A program made the translations under genes and the position numbers. From positions 868,001 through 932,000 of the forward strand of contig NZ_CANLGX010000001.1 of NCBI RefSeq assembly GCF_947490415.1: a stretch of 64,000 bases of DNA, in the 5' to 3' direction. A model generated the notes under the pieces. That model was not told where the DNA came from and searched no databases. It worked only from the letters and a program-made list of their open reading frames with translations. Positions 1 through 8,760 of this stretch are shown piece after piece. Source of the DNA: an uncultured Eudoraea sp. (lineage in GTDB: Bacteria > Bacteroidota > Bacteroidia > Flavobacteriales > Flavobacteriaceae). The stretch's first letter is position 1, and each line of letters starts with the position of its first letter.

Positions 1-315
1 TTTTTGAGCAAATTTATTCGCGTTCGCTCGATCTCCGTATACCCCGGCAATAATGTAGTAACCATTTTGTGCAACTGTAAAATCTTTGACTAACCTTGTA
101 GGAATGCCGTATTCTCTGGCCATTCGTCTAAAATCAACATCAGTATTGGGTTTTGGAGCCTCAATATCATTATTGGTAACTTCAATGTTTGTATTATGAT
201 AAGTTATTTCATCTGAAGATGTCAATTCCTTTATTGATTCACTCCAATGCGCACTTACCCCAATTGTTGTTAGAAATAGTATAGTAAGAAAAAGCTGTAT
301 TAATTTTGTATTCAT
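1..315 (-). CDS. Secreted SPOR-domain protein, 3' end cut off by window edge
   Basis: Reading back from the ATG at 313-315 gives 105 codons open to the window edge, so the C-terminus is missing. The first ~22 residues are a hydrophobic signal peptide (MNTKLIQLFLTILFLTTIGV), followed by a polar linker. From about residue 79 the pattern FTVAQNGYYIIAGVYGDRAN is that of a SPOR fold, which in known proteins binds denuded glycan strands of peptidoglycan. It is therefore probably an exported envelope protein. Its upstream region (minus strand, 409-474) carries a tandem repeat and a -7-like box described separately, so it may be part of a specific regulon. The domain call is reasonably sure; the specific role is unknown because the gene is incomplete. 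Confidence 0.75.
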   Translation of the reverse strand, partial: MNTKLIQLFLTILFLTTIGVSAHWSESIKELTSSDEITYHNTNIEVTNNDIEAPKPNTDVDFRRMAREYGIPTRLVKDFTVAQNGYYIIAGVYGDRANANKFAQK

Positions 316-654
316 TAGTTCAATGGCTTGGGAAATATTATTATCGGCCTTAGGTATTATTGTTTTAAATGTTTAGGCAGAGTTTCACCAATATGATTGT
401 TTTAACGACGAAATTAGAGGTATTAATACTCCTTGTTTATTTTTTGTTGTGAAAGAGATGTTTTTTGTCGTGTACGATCAACTTATGTATTTCATCGATA
501 AAAAGGAAGGTGGATTGTCTATTATATTCTGTATGGAAAGTACTACAAAATGGCCTGAAGCGTTATTTCAAATTGTCTGTTAGGCCAATAAAAAAGGGAG
601 TATATAAACAAAACGATAGGTATAATATAAAGATATAATCTTTTCATATCCCAT
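316..654. other. Gene-free stretch between SPOR gene and tatA terminator
   Basis: There is no convincing gene here. It holds the leader and regulatory site of the SPOR gene in its left half. The right half has only a 32-codon ORF (485-583) with no supporting features and a loose 6-bp inverted repeat TGGCCT/AGGCCA around 552-588. Confidence 0.5.
409..474 (-). promoter_or_regulatory. Tandem 10-bp repeat plus -7-like box upstream of the SPOR gene
   Basis: On the minus strand the order is TACACGACAA (474-465), 11 bp, TTCACAACAA (453-444), 27 bp, then TAATTTCG (416-409), one base off the Bacteroidetes -7 consensus TAnnTTTG. A start at about 402 would leave an 87-nt leader before the ATG at 315. 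The two 10-mers are direct repeats in phase (21 bp, two helical turns), as expected for a dimeric activator; LytTR-type regulators bind such repeats. The same layout recurs at 60569-60634. The repeats are seen; the regulator is inferred. Confidence 0.45.
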
Positions 655-684
655 AAAAAAAGGCGCCAGTGATGGCGCCTTTTA
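655..684 (-). terminator. Rho-independent terminator after tatA (probably bidirectional)
   Basis: A perfect GGCGCC/GGCGCC stem (662-667 and 674-679) with a 6-nt loop is flanked by an A-run on the left and a T-run on the right. On the minus strand it follows the tatA stop codon by about 20 nt; the symmetric flanks would also stop transcripts coming from the left. Confidence 0.8.
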
Positions 685-704
685 TCTATTAAGAAATTTC
701 TTAA

Positions 705-890
705 TTATTCTTCTTTCTTCTCCTCTAGTTGATCGTCTTCTTTAGAGGCATCTTTAAATTCTTTAATTCCACTCCCCAAACCTCTCATCAATTCAGGTAT
801 TTTTTTGCCTCCGAATAAAAGTAGCACGAGTACCACAACTACGGCTATTTGCCAGGGACCTATTACTAAAAAGGTAATTAATGATACCAT
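705..890 (-). CDS. tatA: Sec-independent translocase subunit TatA/TatE
   Basis: This 61-residue protein has the layout of TatA: a short N-terminus, one transmembrane helix (about residues 9-26), the hinge FGGKKIPEL, an amphipathic helix with GLGSGIKEFK, and an acidic/basic C-tail. TatA oligomerises in the inner membrane and forms the conduit for folded, twin-arginine proteins together with TatC, which is not in this window. The gene stands alone between its own -7 box (TACCTTTG at 913-920) and a strong hairpin terminator. Length and motifs fit the family well; TatA versus TatE/TatB cannot be separated by sequence alone, but the PE motif and short tail favour TatA. Confidence 0.93.
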   Translation of the reverse strand: MVSLITFLVIGPWQIAVVVVLVLLLFGGKKIPELMRGLGSGIKEFKDASKEDDQLEEKKEE

Positions 891-912
891 AATTTTATAA
901 TTTAATGGATTA

Positions 913-920
913 CAAAGGTA
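913..920 (-). promoter_or_regulatory. -7 box of the tatA promoter
   Basis: The minus strand reads TACCTTTG, an exact TAnnTTTG match, about 22 nt before the tatA ATG (890). No good -33 TTTG is visible. An imperfect inverted repeat (AAGTAC...GTACCTT) overlaps the box. Confidence 0.5.
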
Positions 921-1076
921 CTAAAAAAGTACTTATATTATTGTTAATAGTAACGGGAAGATCTATTTTAAATTGTAAACGTCAAAAAATGGGTCTTATC
1001 CGTAAATTAAAAGTAGGTTAAATTTTTGAATACTATAAATTTAAAAGGTATTTACTGCTTAATTCAAATCGAAGTT

Positions 1077-1084
1077 TATCTTTG
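1077..1084 (+). promoter_or_regulatory. -7 box giving a near-leaderless transcript of the M23 gene
   Basis: TATCTTTG matches TAnnTTTG exactly. Transcription would begin about 7 nt after the G, at or beside the ATG at 1091. The TTG at 1082 that would lengthen the reading frame lies inside the box and so is unlikely to be translated. Confidence 0.55.
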
Positions 1085-1090
1085 TGTTTT

Positions 1091-1960
1091 ATGGCTAAAA
1101 AAGGAAAAAAGAGAAAAGAAATTCGGAGAAAGCTGCTACATAAGTATCGACTGGTGATACTTAACGAAAGTACTTTTGAAGAAAAGATTTCTTTTAAACT
1201 TAGCAGACTCAATGTGTTTGTCACCGGATCCCTTTTTATTATCGGACTTATCGGGCTAACAACATTACTTATTGCTTTTACACCTTTAAGAGAATATATA
1301 CCCGGTTACTCTTCAACTAAGCTTAAAAGACAGGCAACAGAATTAACATATAAGACAGACTCCCTGGTCACGGTCCTAAATTATACCAACAAGTATTTAA
1401 ATAATATTCGAATGGTCCTGCGAGGTGATATTGAAAACAATCAAATTAATAGAGACTCCCTTTTTGAACAATTTAAAATAGACCCCTCAACCGTAGATCT
1501 TTCTCCAATCAGAGAGGACTCCATTCTAAGAGCAGAAGTGGCATTAGAAGATAAGTACAATCTTTTTGAAAATAATAAAGAAGGCGAGGGACTTGTCCTG
1601 TTTTCACCCGTAAGCGGCACAATTTCTCAGGAATATGATGCTCAAATCAAACACTATGCGGTAGATATAGTTGCCCTTAAAGATACTCCGGTAAAAGCAG
1701 TTGCTGCTGGAACCGTAATTTTTTCTGAATGGACTACTGAAACGGGCTATGTCATAATTATGGAGCATAAAAACGGCATACTTTCAGTCTATAAACACAA
1801 CGGTTCATTGAACAAGAACCAGGGAGACTTTGTCAGGGCCGGAGAGGTTATTGCCTCGGTGGGAAACACCGGAGAATTAACTACTGGGCCTCATTTGCAT
1901 TTTGAGTTGTGGAACAATGGTAATCCGGTAAATCCGGCTGATTATATCGACTTTAACTAG
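1091..1960 (+). CDS. Membrane-anchored M23 (LytM) peptidoglycan endopeptidase
   Basis: The protein (289 residues from the ATG at 1091) has a basic cytoplasmic N-terminus, one transmembrane helix (about 41-63), a periplasmic helical linker, and a C-terminal peptidase M23 domain from about residue 170. The zinc ligands are present: H188 and D192 in HYAVDI, and H268 and H270 in HLHFELW. It should therefore be an active metallo-endopeptidase cutting peptide cross-links in the periplasm, unlike the degenerate LytM protein at 42901. It is followed 5 nt later by the GH3-type gene. The start was set by the -7 box at 1077-1084. Tying it to division or elongation would need data not visible here. Confidence 0.88.
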   Translation: MAKKGKKRKEIRRKLLHKYRLVILNESTFEEKISFKLSRLNVFVTGSLFIIGLIGLTTLLIAFTPLREYIPGYSSTKLKRQATELTYKTDSLVTVLNYTNKYLNNIRMVLRGDIENNQINRDSLFEQFKIDPSTVDLSPIREDSILRAEVALEDKYNLFENNKEGEGLVLFSPVSGTISQEYDAQIKHYAVDIVALKDTPVKAVAAGTVIFSEWTTETGYVIIMEHKNGILSVYKHNGSLNKNQGDFVRAGEVIASVGNTGELTTGPHLHFELWNNGNPVNPADYIDFN

Positions 1961-1965
1961 AAAGG

Positions 1966-3462
1966 ATGTCTTTAAAATCTTTAGCAGCCAGAATTTTTGC
2001 AAAAAACATCGCCCGTAAAACCGCTAAGTGGGCCGGTGAACCTTTAAAAAGTCAGGAAAAGGTTTTCAAACATTTAATACGGTATGCTCAAAACACAAAA
2101 TTTGGAATTGATCATAATTTTAAACAAATTAAGAGCCACTCAGAATTTGTAAATGAAGTTCCAATAAGAGATTATGAAGCTTTACGCGAGTATGTGGAGC
2201 AAGCGGTAGCGGGCAAAGAAGATGTACTTTGGCCCGGAAAACCAATCTATTTTGCAAAAACCTCAGGAACGACCTCAGGGGCCAAATATATTCCCATTAC
2301 TTCCGAATCTATTAAAGAACAGGTTCTTGCCTCAAGGAATGCAATTCTGAATTATATCCATGAAACGGGTAATTCCGATTTTGTTGACGGGAAGTGGATT
2401 TTTCTACAGGGAAGTCCGGAGTTACAAGAAAAAAACGGGATTAAACTAGGTAGATTATCGGGCATTTCGGCACATTATGTGCCCAACTACCTTCAAAAAA
2501 ACCGCTTGCCCAGTTGGGAAACAAATTGTATTGAAGACTGGGAAACCAAGGTGGAAAAGATTGTAGAGGAGACAATAAAAGAAGATATGACACTGATTGC
2601 AGGTATACCTTCATGGGTTCAGATGTATTTTGAAAAATTAAAATCCACGAGCGATAAAAATATAGGGATACTATTCAAAAATTTTAAACTATTTATTTAT
2701 GGTGGGGTCAATTATGAGCCCTACAGGGCAAAATTTGAAGAACTTATAGGCCGCAGGGTGGATAGCATAGAATTATTTCCGGCAAGTGAAGGATTTTTCG
2801 CGTATCAGAACTCTCAAAAGGAAGAGGGCATGTTGTTATTGCTCGCCTCAGGTATTTTCTATGAATTCGTTAAGGCAGATGAATTTTTTGAGGATCAACC
2901 CAAACGGCTTACCATTGGAGAAGTAGAACTAAATACAAATTATGTAATGATAATTTCTACCAATGCAGGCCTTTGGGGATACAATCTTGGAGATACCGTT
3001 CGGTTTATTTCAACTAATCCATATAAAATAGTAGTTACAGGGCGGATAAAACATTTTATTTCTGCATTTGGAGAACATGTTATTGCAAAAGAGGTTGAGG
3101 TTGCAATGCAAAAGGCCGTTGAGGCATGTGATGCTTCTATTAATGAGTTTACGGTAGCACCGCAAATTACACCTGAAGAGGATGAACTGCCATACCATGA
3201 GTGGTTTATTGAATTTGAACGAAAACCTTCCGATATGTCTAAGTTTATAGAGATTCTGGATACAACTCTTCAACAACAAAACAGTTATTATTTTGATCTG
3301 ATTGATGGTAAAATACTACAGCGTTTAAAAATTACCTCAATAAAAAAAGGTGGTTTTCATGAGTATATGAAATCTATTGGAAAATTAGGAGGTCAAAATA
3401 AGGTACAACGCCTTTCTAATGACAGGTCAGTTGCGGATAAGTTAGCATTACAGAGAGAATAA
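1966..3462 (+). CDS. GH3 family acyl-acid-amido synthetase-like protein
   Basis: This 498-residue protein matches the bacterial GH3 (JAR1-like) family of the ANL superfamily. Visible landmarks are the nucleotide-binding loop YFAKTSGTTSGAKYIPIT (about residues 98-115), the central IYGGVNYEPYR, the ELFPASEGFF segment and LWGYNLGDTVRF (about 338-349). Plant GH3 enzymes adenylate hormone carboxylates and join them to amino acids; the bacterial homologues, common in Bacteroidetes, have no established substrate. It follows the M23 gene by only 5 nt and probably shares its transcript. The family assignment is firm; the reaction is an inference from the fold. Confidence 0.85.
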   Translation: MSLKSLAARIFAKNIARKTAKWAGEPLKSQEKVFKHLIRYAQNTKFGIDHNFKQIKSHSEFVNEVPIRDYEALREYVEQAVAGKEDVLWPGKPIYFAKTSGTTSGAKYIPITSESIKEQVLASRNAILNYIHETGNSDFVDGKWIFLQGSPELQEKNGIKLGRLSGISAHYVPNYLQKNRLPSWETNCIEDWETKVEKIVEETIKEDMTLIAGIPSWVQMYFEKLKSTSDKNIGILFKNFKLFIYGGVNYEPYRAKFEELIGRRVDSIELFPASEGFFAYQNSQKEEGMLLLLASGIFYEFVKADEFFEDQPKRLTIGEVELNTNYVMIISTNAGLWGYNLGDTVRFISTNPYKIVVTGRIKHFISAFGEHVIAKEVEVAMQKAVEACDASINEFTVAPQITPEEDELPYHEWFIEFERKPSDMSKFIEILDTTLQQQNSYYFDLIDGKILQRLKITSIKKGGFHEYMKSIGKLGGQNKVQRLSNDRSVADKLALQRE

Positions 3463-3551
3463 TAACAGTAATTTTAGTTTTAGGGCGAAGAGTTTTAGCC
3501 ATCAATCAGTCTTAATTTCATAGACCCAACTAAATCATAAATTTTAAAATG

Positions 3552-3559
3552 TAATTTTG
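3552..3559 (+). promoter_or_regulatory. -7 box for the gene at 3569
   Basis: TAATTTTG is an exact TAnnTTTG match. A transcript starting about 7 nt downstream has a leader of only a few bases before the ATG at 3569, and the in-frame TTG at 3557 overlaps the box itself, which argues against it as the start. Confidence 0.55.
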
Positions 3560-3568
3560 CTATTGTCT

Positions 3569-5254
3569 ATGGAGATAGTTAAAGATAATACCAGAGCACA
3601 GGAGTCTACAAATGCGATTGAGCGGATGTATATTACCATGCGTCATTTATTCAACAGAGGCTTTTATAAGCCAACGGGGATTTCCGGGGAAACTTTAAGA
3701 AATGCCCTTTTATCCTTGCATCCCGAAATTTATGGTTCAGTAGCTGAGGATAAGGCCGAACTTAACGGGCTTGTTTATGTATTGGAACGATTACCCTCCG
3801 GAATAGAGCAGTGCAGATATATTAATCTTACCTCAGATGAAGGATATGGAAAATCTCACTTTAAGGCAATTATACCACCCAAGAGGAGAAGAAATTGCTA
3901 TCGAATAGATAGTGAGCAGATGAATATTGAAATCACAAGAGGGCGCTCAGATATTTATGATATACTTACACATCTTACCTTTTTGTATATAGAAGCCGAT
4001 AAAATATGCCAGCGAGTATTAATTGAGGACTCAAATAAGACTATACGTGATTGGAAAAAACTGGAAAAGGCAGCTACTAAAGCCAGGCTTACAAGGGAGG
4101 AAAAGGAAACTGCATTAATCCATACTGCAAACATCCTTGGAAGATCATTTGTTGAGGTGTTAGATGTATATGAAAAACTGGCAACAAAGAAGGAACCTGA
4201 ACGATTTTTGAAGATTCTGTATTGGTTAGGTAAATTATCGCTTGAGGAGGAAACGGGGGGCGAAAAAAGAGTGATTACGTTTAGCAGTATGTTAAGGGAT
4301 CGCCTGGGGCATCATGTTCACGGTGAAATATGGGCCGAAACCATAAAGAAAACACTAAAAACGCACAATTTATTAAAAAGGCCAATTCATATTATTAGTG
4401 CCAATATGCATAGTGTGGTAAATTCCCTATATGCCAGAAAAGCGCTTAGCAAAGAGTTTCCTTCAAACGGATCCCTTGAGATATATGAGGCTTTAAGTTC
4501 CACGGATAATATTGCTTTACGCAATAAAGTGATTGCCACAGCAAAGCGGAACGGCATGATAGCTTTAGAGGACACTTCAGGAACAAATATTGATGTTCAG
4601 ATATTTGATATGGCTAAATTAGGACAGGACGCCTGTTGTTATGAACTTAATATGGCACTTCCTGATGATAAAAAACCTGTTATATTTGTAATGGACTATG
4701 CCTTTGGGGAACAGGCATATGAAACAATAGATGAACTTTTAAAACCCTATGTTCTGGAAAATGGCAAAAATATCTTTTTAGATGTGGCTTCAATTTCAAT
4801 TATGGGAAAAGCGGGTATTCTTGAAGGTGGTAAAGGAGATTTAATGATCCCGTCTGCGCATATTTTTGAAGGCACAGCTGATAATTATCCTTTTAAGAAC
4901 GAACTTTGCGCCAAAGATTTTGAGGGGAATGGTTTAAAAGTTCTTGAGGGTACAATGGTCACTGTTTTGGGCACTTCGCTACAGAATAAGGATATTCTGC
5001 GATTCTTTCACGAATCTACCTGGCGGGCAATTGGGCTGGAAATGGAGGGGGTACATTATCAGAAAGCAATTCAGGCAGCTTCTAAAATCAGGAAAAGCAT
5101 AAGGGAGGAAGTTAAGGTAAGATATGCCTATTATGCGTCAGACAATCCATTAGAATCAGGGAGTACACTAGCTTCGGGAGGCCTGGGAACTACAGGTGTA
5201 AAGCCTACCTACCTGATAACAGATAAAATACTTAAGCAAATTTTTAATTCCTAA
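3569..5254 (+). CDS. Conserved flavobacterial protein of unknown function (possibly DUF6909)
   Basis: A 561-residue soluble protein (from ATG 3569, MEIVKDNTRAQ) with no signal peptide, no transmembrane segment and no motif I can name. It has charged helical stretches near residues 165-200 and a central part with mixed strands (LVMPSAHIFEGTADNYPF-like region near 430) and a glycine-rich end (SGSTLASGGLGTTG, about 535-548). I recall similar proteins of this size across Flavobacteriia, probably the family DUF6909, but I cannot confirm that here. It is followed 2 nt later by the Wzz-like gene, so the two may be co-transcribed. No function is proposed. Confidence 0.7.
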   Translation: MEIVKDNTRAQESTNAIERMYITMRHLFNRGFYKPTGISGETLRNALLSLHPEIYGSVAEDKAELNGLVYVLERLPSGIEQCRYINLTSDEGYGKSHFKAIIPPKRRRNCYRIDSEQMNIEITRGRSDIYDILTHLTFLYIEADKICQRVLIEDSNKTIRDWKKLEKAATKARLTREEKETALIHTANILGRSFVEVLDVYEKLATKKEPERFLKILYWLGKLSLEEETGGEKRVITFSSMLRDRLGHHVHGEIWAETIKKTLKTHNLLKRPIHIISANMHSVVNSLYARKALSKEFPSNGSLEIYEALSSTDNIALRNKVIATAKRNGMIALEDTSGTNIDVQIFDMAKLGQDACCYELNMALPDDKKPVIFVMDYAFGEQAYETIDELLKPYVLENGKNIFLDVASISIMGKAGILEGGKGDLMIPSAHIFEGTADNYPFKNELCAKDFEGNGLKVLEGTMVTVLGTSLQNKDILRFFHESTWRAIGLEMEGVHYQKAIQAASKIRKSIREEVKVRYAYYASDNPLESGSTLASGGLGTTGVKPTYLITDKILKQIFNS

Positions 5255-5256
5255 AC

Positions 5257-6255
5257 ATGGCAGATCAGCAAACATCGAAAGAAACCACATCAAATGATGA
5301 AATAGATTTGGGACAATTATTTAATATGATTGGCAATGGCTTTAATAGGCTATTCAGATGGTTTTTAAGAATTTTCCTTTATTTTAAAAAGAATCTCCTA
5401 ATTCTACTTGCCCTTGCAGTGGTAGGTGCCTTAATTGCCTTGGGTTTAAATCAAATTGTAACCAAAAAACTTAAAATAGAGGTCATTGTAAAACCGAATT
5501 TAGAGAGCAAAGGTTATTTATATGATGTGGTTAATGAGATCGACGCCAATATTAAGGCCAATGACACCACTTTTTTTAGAAAAATTGGTTTAAATATTCC
5601 AAATTTAAAAGGTTATGCGATAACAATAAACCAGGCTTTGGATAAAACTAGTTCCGGAGATGATCTTGAGTATTTAGAGCTGTTGGAGAAATTTCAGGAA
5701 AACGGATTGGTATCAGACATCATTAGAACCGAAATATTGAATAAAAGTTCACTAGATCATAAAATTACGTTTTCGTTTAAAGAAACTGATAGGGGTCAGG
5801 AATTTTCTCGAAAGGTTATGCAATATATTAATTCCAATGACTATTATACGGAATTGACTCAAATCCAAAAGGATAATGCACAGGACCGAATAAAACAAGA
5901 TGAAGTCCTTCTGGGTCAAATAGACCAATTGATTTCAAGATATTCAGATAAAATGGCAAGTACAGAAGGTCAAATTACTGAACAACGGATCATTTTGGAT
6001 AATGAGAAACAATTGGATATTGCTGAACTATTTAATTTAAAAAATAATCTGATTCGGGATATTGAAAGAAAAAAAATGGAACTCCAGGAACAAAAAGAAC
6101 CGATTAGCATTATAAATTTTGGAAGTTCCCAGGAAGTCCAGAAGTCTCTTTTTGGCAAGAATATTGTTCTTATCCCCATGATTCTAATAAGCCTTTTTAT
6201 TTTAATTGATATTATAAAATACCTTAATCAAAAGGCTAAAGAAATGCAACTCTGA
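5257..6255 (+). CDS. Wzz-like polysaccharide chain-length determinant
   Basis: The 332-residue protein has the topology of a polysaccharide co-polymerase: cytoplasmic N-terminus, transmembrane helix at about 44-67, a long periplasmic domain rich in coiled coil (roughly 205-285), and a second transmembrane helix near 302-322 with a short basic tail. Wzz proteins set chain length for the Wzy polymerase in the inner membrane. The proline-rich segment before TM2 is weak and no tyrosine-kinase domain is attached. It is the first gene of the polysaccharide block and overlaps rfbB by one base (TGATG at 6253-6257), indicating coupling. Sequence similarity to Wzz is low, so the call rests on topology and context. 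Confidence 0.7.
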   Translation: MADQQTSKETTSNDEIDLGQLFNMIGNGFNRLFRWFLRIFLYFKKNLLILLALAVVGALIALGLNQIVTKKLKIEVIVKPNLESKGYLYDVVNEIDANIKANDTTFFRKIGLNIPNLKGYAITINQALDKTSSGDDLEYLELLEKFQENGLVSDIIRTEILNKSSLDHKITFSFKETDRGQEFSRKVMQYINSNDYYTELTQIQKDNAQDRIKQDEVLLGQIDQLISRYSDKMASTEGQITEQRIILDNEKQLDIAELFNLKNNLIRDIERKKMELQEQKEPISIINFGSSQEVQKSLFGKNIVLIPMILISLFILIDIIKYLNQKAKEMQL

Positions 6256-7352
6256 TGACTGAGACCGGCAAAGATCGAAATATTTTAATAACCGGAGGCG
6301 CAGGATTTATTGGTTCCCATGTTGTACGCAGATTTTTAAAAGAATATCCGGGCTATCATATATATAACCTTGATGTGCTCACTTATGCGGGGAACTTGGA
6401 AAATCTGAGGGACGTTGAAGAGTATCCTAATTACTCCTTTTTAAAAGGAGATATATTGGATGAACAATTTCTTAAGCAGATCTTTGAAAAACATCAATTC
6501 GATGGGGTCATTCACCTGGCAGCTGAATCCCATGTAGATCGCTCCATAACGGATCCTTTGGCTTTTGTGCGTACCAATATCATAGGAACTGTTAATCTGT
6601 TGAATGCATCAAGAGATCTTTGGAAAGAGAATAAGAACAACAAGCGTTTTTATCATATCAGCACAGATGAAGTTTATGGGACATTAGGTGCGGAGGGTTT
6701 ATTTACCGAAAACACACCATATGATCCGAACTCACCTTATTCTGCCTCAAAGGCCAGTTCAGATCACTTTGTAAGGGCATATGGCGAGACCTATGGGTTA
6801 CCTTATGTGATTACGAATTGCTCTAACAATTACGGCCCCAATCATTTTCCTGAAAAACTCATTCCTCTTTTCATTAATAATATTATTGAAAACAAGCCTT
6901 TACCGGTTTATGGCGATGGAAAATACACCCGTGACTGGTTGTTTGTAAAAGATCACGCCGCTGCCATTGATTTGGTTTTTCATAAGGGGAAAGACTTTGA
7001 GACCTATAATATAGGAGGTTTTAACGAATGGCAGAATATTGATTTAGTAAAACTCCTTTGTAAATTGATGGATCAAAAGTTAAATAGGGAGGAAGGCACC
7101 TCATCGAAGTTGATAACTTATGTAAAGGACCGCCCGGGACATGATTTGAGATATGCCATAGATGCCGGTAAAATAAATAAAGAATTGGGATGGCGACCTT
7201 CCGTCACCTTTGAGGAAGGCCTGGAGCTAACTATTGATTGGTATCTTGAGAATCAGGAATGGTTAGATCATGTTACCTCTGGCAATTATCAGGAATATTA
7301 TGAAAAAATGTATAAGGAAAGAAATGTCTCCCAACAAAGTATAAGCAAATGA
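6255..7352 (+). CDS. rfbB: dTDP-glucose 4,6-dehydratase
   Basis: RfbB/RmlB converts dTDP-D-glucose to dTDP-4-keto-6-deoxy-D-glucose, step 2 of dTDP-rhamnose synthesis. The 365-residue protein is an extended SDR: NAD-binding [14 protein letters not shown] (about 13-26), [16 protein letters not shown] (TDE is the family signature), and the catalytic YSASK. The substrate-site segment NCSNNYGP and RDWLFVKDH also match. Length is normal. It overlaps the Wzz-like gene by one base and rfbA by four (ATGA), so rfbBAC form one translationally coupled unit. The assignment is firm. Confidence 0.95.
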   Translation: MTETGKDRNILITGGAGFIGSHVVRRFLKEYPGYHIYNLDVLTYAGNLENLRDVEEYPNYSFLKGDILDEQFLKQIFEKHQFDGVIHLAAESHVDRSITDPLAFVRTNIIGTVNLLNASRDLWKENKNNKRFYHISTDEVYGTLGAEGLFTENTPYDPNSPYSASKASSDHFVRAYGETYGLPYVITNCSNNYGPNHFPEKLIPLFINNIIENKPLPVYGDGKYTRDWLFVKDHAAAIDLVFHKGKDFETYNIGGFNEWQNIDLVKLLCKLMDQKLNREEGTSSKLITYVKDRPGHDLRYAIDAGKINKELGWRPSVTFEEGLELTIDWYLENQEWLDHVTSGNYQEYYEKMYKERNVSQQSISK

Positions 7353-8218
7353 AAGGAATAATTTTAGCTGGGGGTTCTGGAACACGATTACATCCGTTGA
7401 CTTTATCGGTAAGTAAACAACTTATGCCTATTTATGATAAACCAATGATTTATTACCCTCTTTCTACGCTTATGTATGCGGGGATTCAAGAAATATTGAT
7501 TATTTCTACACCTAAAGATCTTCCTCTTTTTAAAGAATTATTAGGGGATGGGAAGAAATATGGTTGTAGTTTTTCCTATGCTGTTCAAGACGCTCCAAAT
7601 GGTTTGGCCGAAGCTTTTATTATAGGTGCGGACTTCATAGGAAAAGATAAAGTCGCTTTGATTCTAGGGGACAATATTTTCTATGGTTCTGGCCTGGCAA
7701 AACTCTTGCAGTCGAATAATGACCCGGATGGGGGTGTCATCTATGCATATAGGGTTCATGATCCCGAACGCTATGGGGTTGTAGAGTTTGATAAAGATGG
7801 AAAAGCTATAAGTTTAGAGGAAAAGCCATCTGAACCAAAATCCAATTATGCCGTTCCTGGAATTTATTTTTACGATAATGACGTAGTTGAAATCGCCTCA
7901 AACATCCCGCTCAGTTCCAGAGGAGAGTTGGAGATAACCGATGTTAATAAGGTATATCTGGATAGAAATAAATTAAGTGTAAGTATTTTGGATAGGGGAA
8001 CTGCCTGGTTGGATACTGGAACTTTTCAATCTTTAATGCAGGCTTCACAATTTGTAGAGGTATTAGAAGAACGTCAAGGTCTTAAAATTGGGGCAATTGA
8101 GGTGGCAGCATATGAAATGGGTTATATTGATAAACAACAATTCAAAAATCTCGCAGAACCCTTAATGAAAAGTGGCTATGGCATTAATTTATTAGGAATT
8201 CTTAATGAACCTAAATGA
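7349..8218 (+). CDS. rfbA: Glucose-1-phosphate thymidylyltransferase
   Basis: RfbA/RmlA joins dTTP and glucose-1-phosphate to make dTDP-glucose. The 289-residue protein opens with the nucleotidyltransferase signature [18 protein letters not shown], then [26 protein letters not shown] and the substrate-binding [19 protein letters not shown] and [12 protein letters not shown]. Length and motifs are typical. It overlaps rfbB and rfbC by four bases on either side. Confidence 0.96.
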   Translation: MKGIILAGGSGTRLHPLTLSVSKQLMPIYDKPMIYYPLSTLMYAGIQEILIISTPKDLPLFKELLGDGKKYGCSFSYAVQDAPNGLAEAFIIGADFIGKDKVALILGDNIFYGSGLAKLLQSNNDPDGGVIYAYRVHDPERYGVVEFDKDGKAISLEEKPSEPKSNYAVPGIYFYDNDVVEIASNIPLSSRGELEITDVNKVYLDRNKLSVSILDRGTAWLDTGTFQSLMQASQFVEVLEERQGLKIGAIEVAAYEMGYIDKQQFKNLAEPLMKSGYGINLLGILNEPK

Positions 8219-8760
8219 TATTTAAAGAGACTAAACTTAAAGGATGTTTTGTTTTAGAACCAAATGTTTTTGAGGATAAGAGGGGATATTTTTTGGAATC
8301 TTTTAATAAAGAAATGTTTAACCGTGGAATAGGGAATACCGTTAATTTTGTTCAGGACAATCAATCTTTCTCTTATCAAGGTGTAATAAGAGCACTACAT
8401 TATCAAATTGGGGATCATGCACAGGCCAAATTGGTAAGGGTGTTATCAGGAACTGTATTGGATGTGGCTGTAGATTTAAGAAAGGACTCTGTTACTTTTG
8501 GAGAGCATATTGCTGTTGAACTGAGTCATGAAAACAAAAAACAACTTTTTATACCGAGAGGCTTTGCACATGGTTTTGTGGTTTTGAGTGACTCGGCAGA
8601 ATTCTTTTATAAATGTGATAATTATTACAACAAGGCCTCTGAAGGAGGTATTATTTTTAATGATCCAACATTAAAAATTGATTGGAAATTACCAGCAGAT
8701 CAATATAAAGTTTCAGAGAAAGACTTAGTTTTGCCACCTTTAGAAAAGGCCAGATTATGA
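8215..8760 (+). CDS. rfbC: dTDP-4-dehydrorhamnose 3,5-epimerase
   Basis: RfbC/RmlC epimerises dTDP-4-keto-6-deoxyglucose at C3 and C5. The 181-residue cupin has the family run [20 protein letters not shown] with the catalytic histidine in LHYQ, then [21 protein letters not shown] and the barrel strand [22 protein letters not shown]. Length is normal and the gene looks intact. It overlaps rfbA and the decayed rfbD by four bases each, so the ancestral order was rfbB-A-C-D. Confidence 0.95.
   Translation: MIFKETKLKGCFVLEPNVFEDKRGYFLESFNKEMFNRGIGNTVNFVQDNQSFSYQGVIRALHYQIGDHAQAKLVRVLSGTVLDVAVDLRKDSVTFGEHIAVELSHENKKQLFIPRGFAHGFVVLSDSAEFFYKCDNYYNKASEGGIIFNDPTLKIDWKLPADQYKVSEKDLVLPPLEKARL

Noticed and set aside
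485-583. 32-codon ORF beside the tandem repeat at 409-474
   Set aside because: It has no ribosome binding site, terminator or conserved feature of its own; the repeat points the other way, to the SPOR gene.
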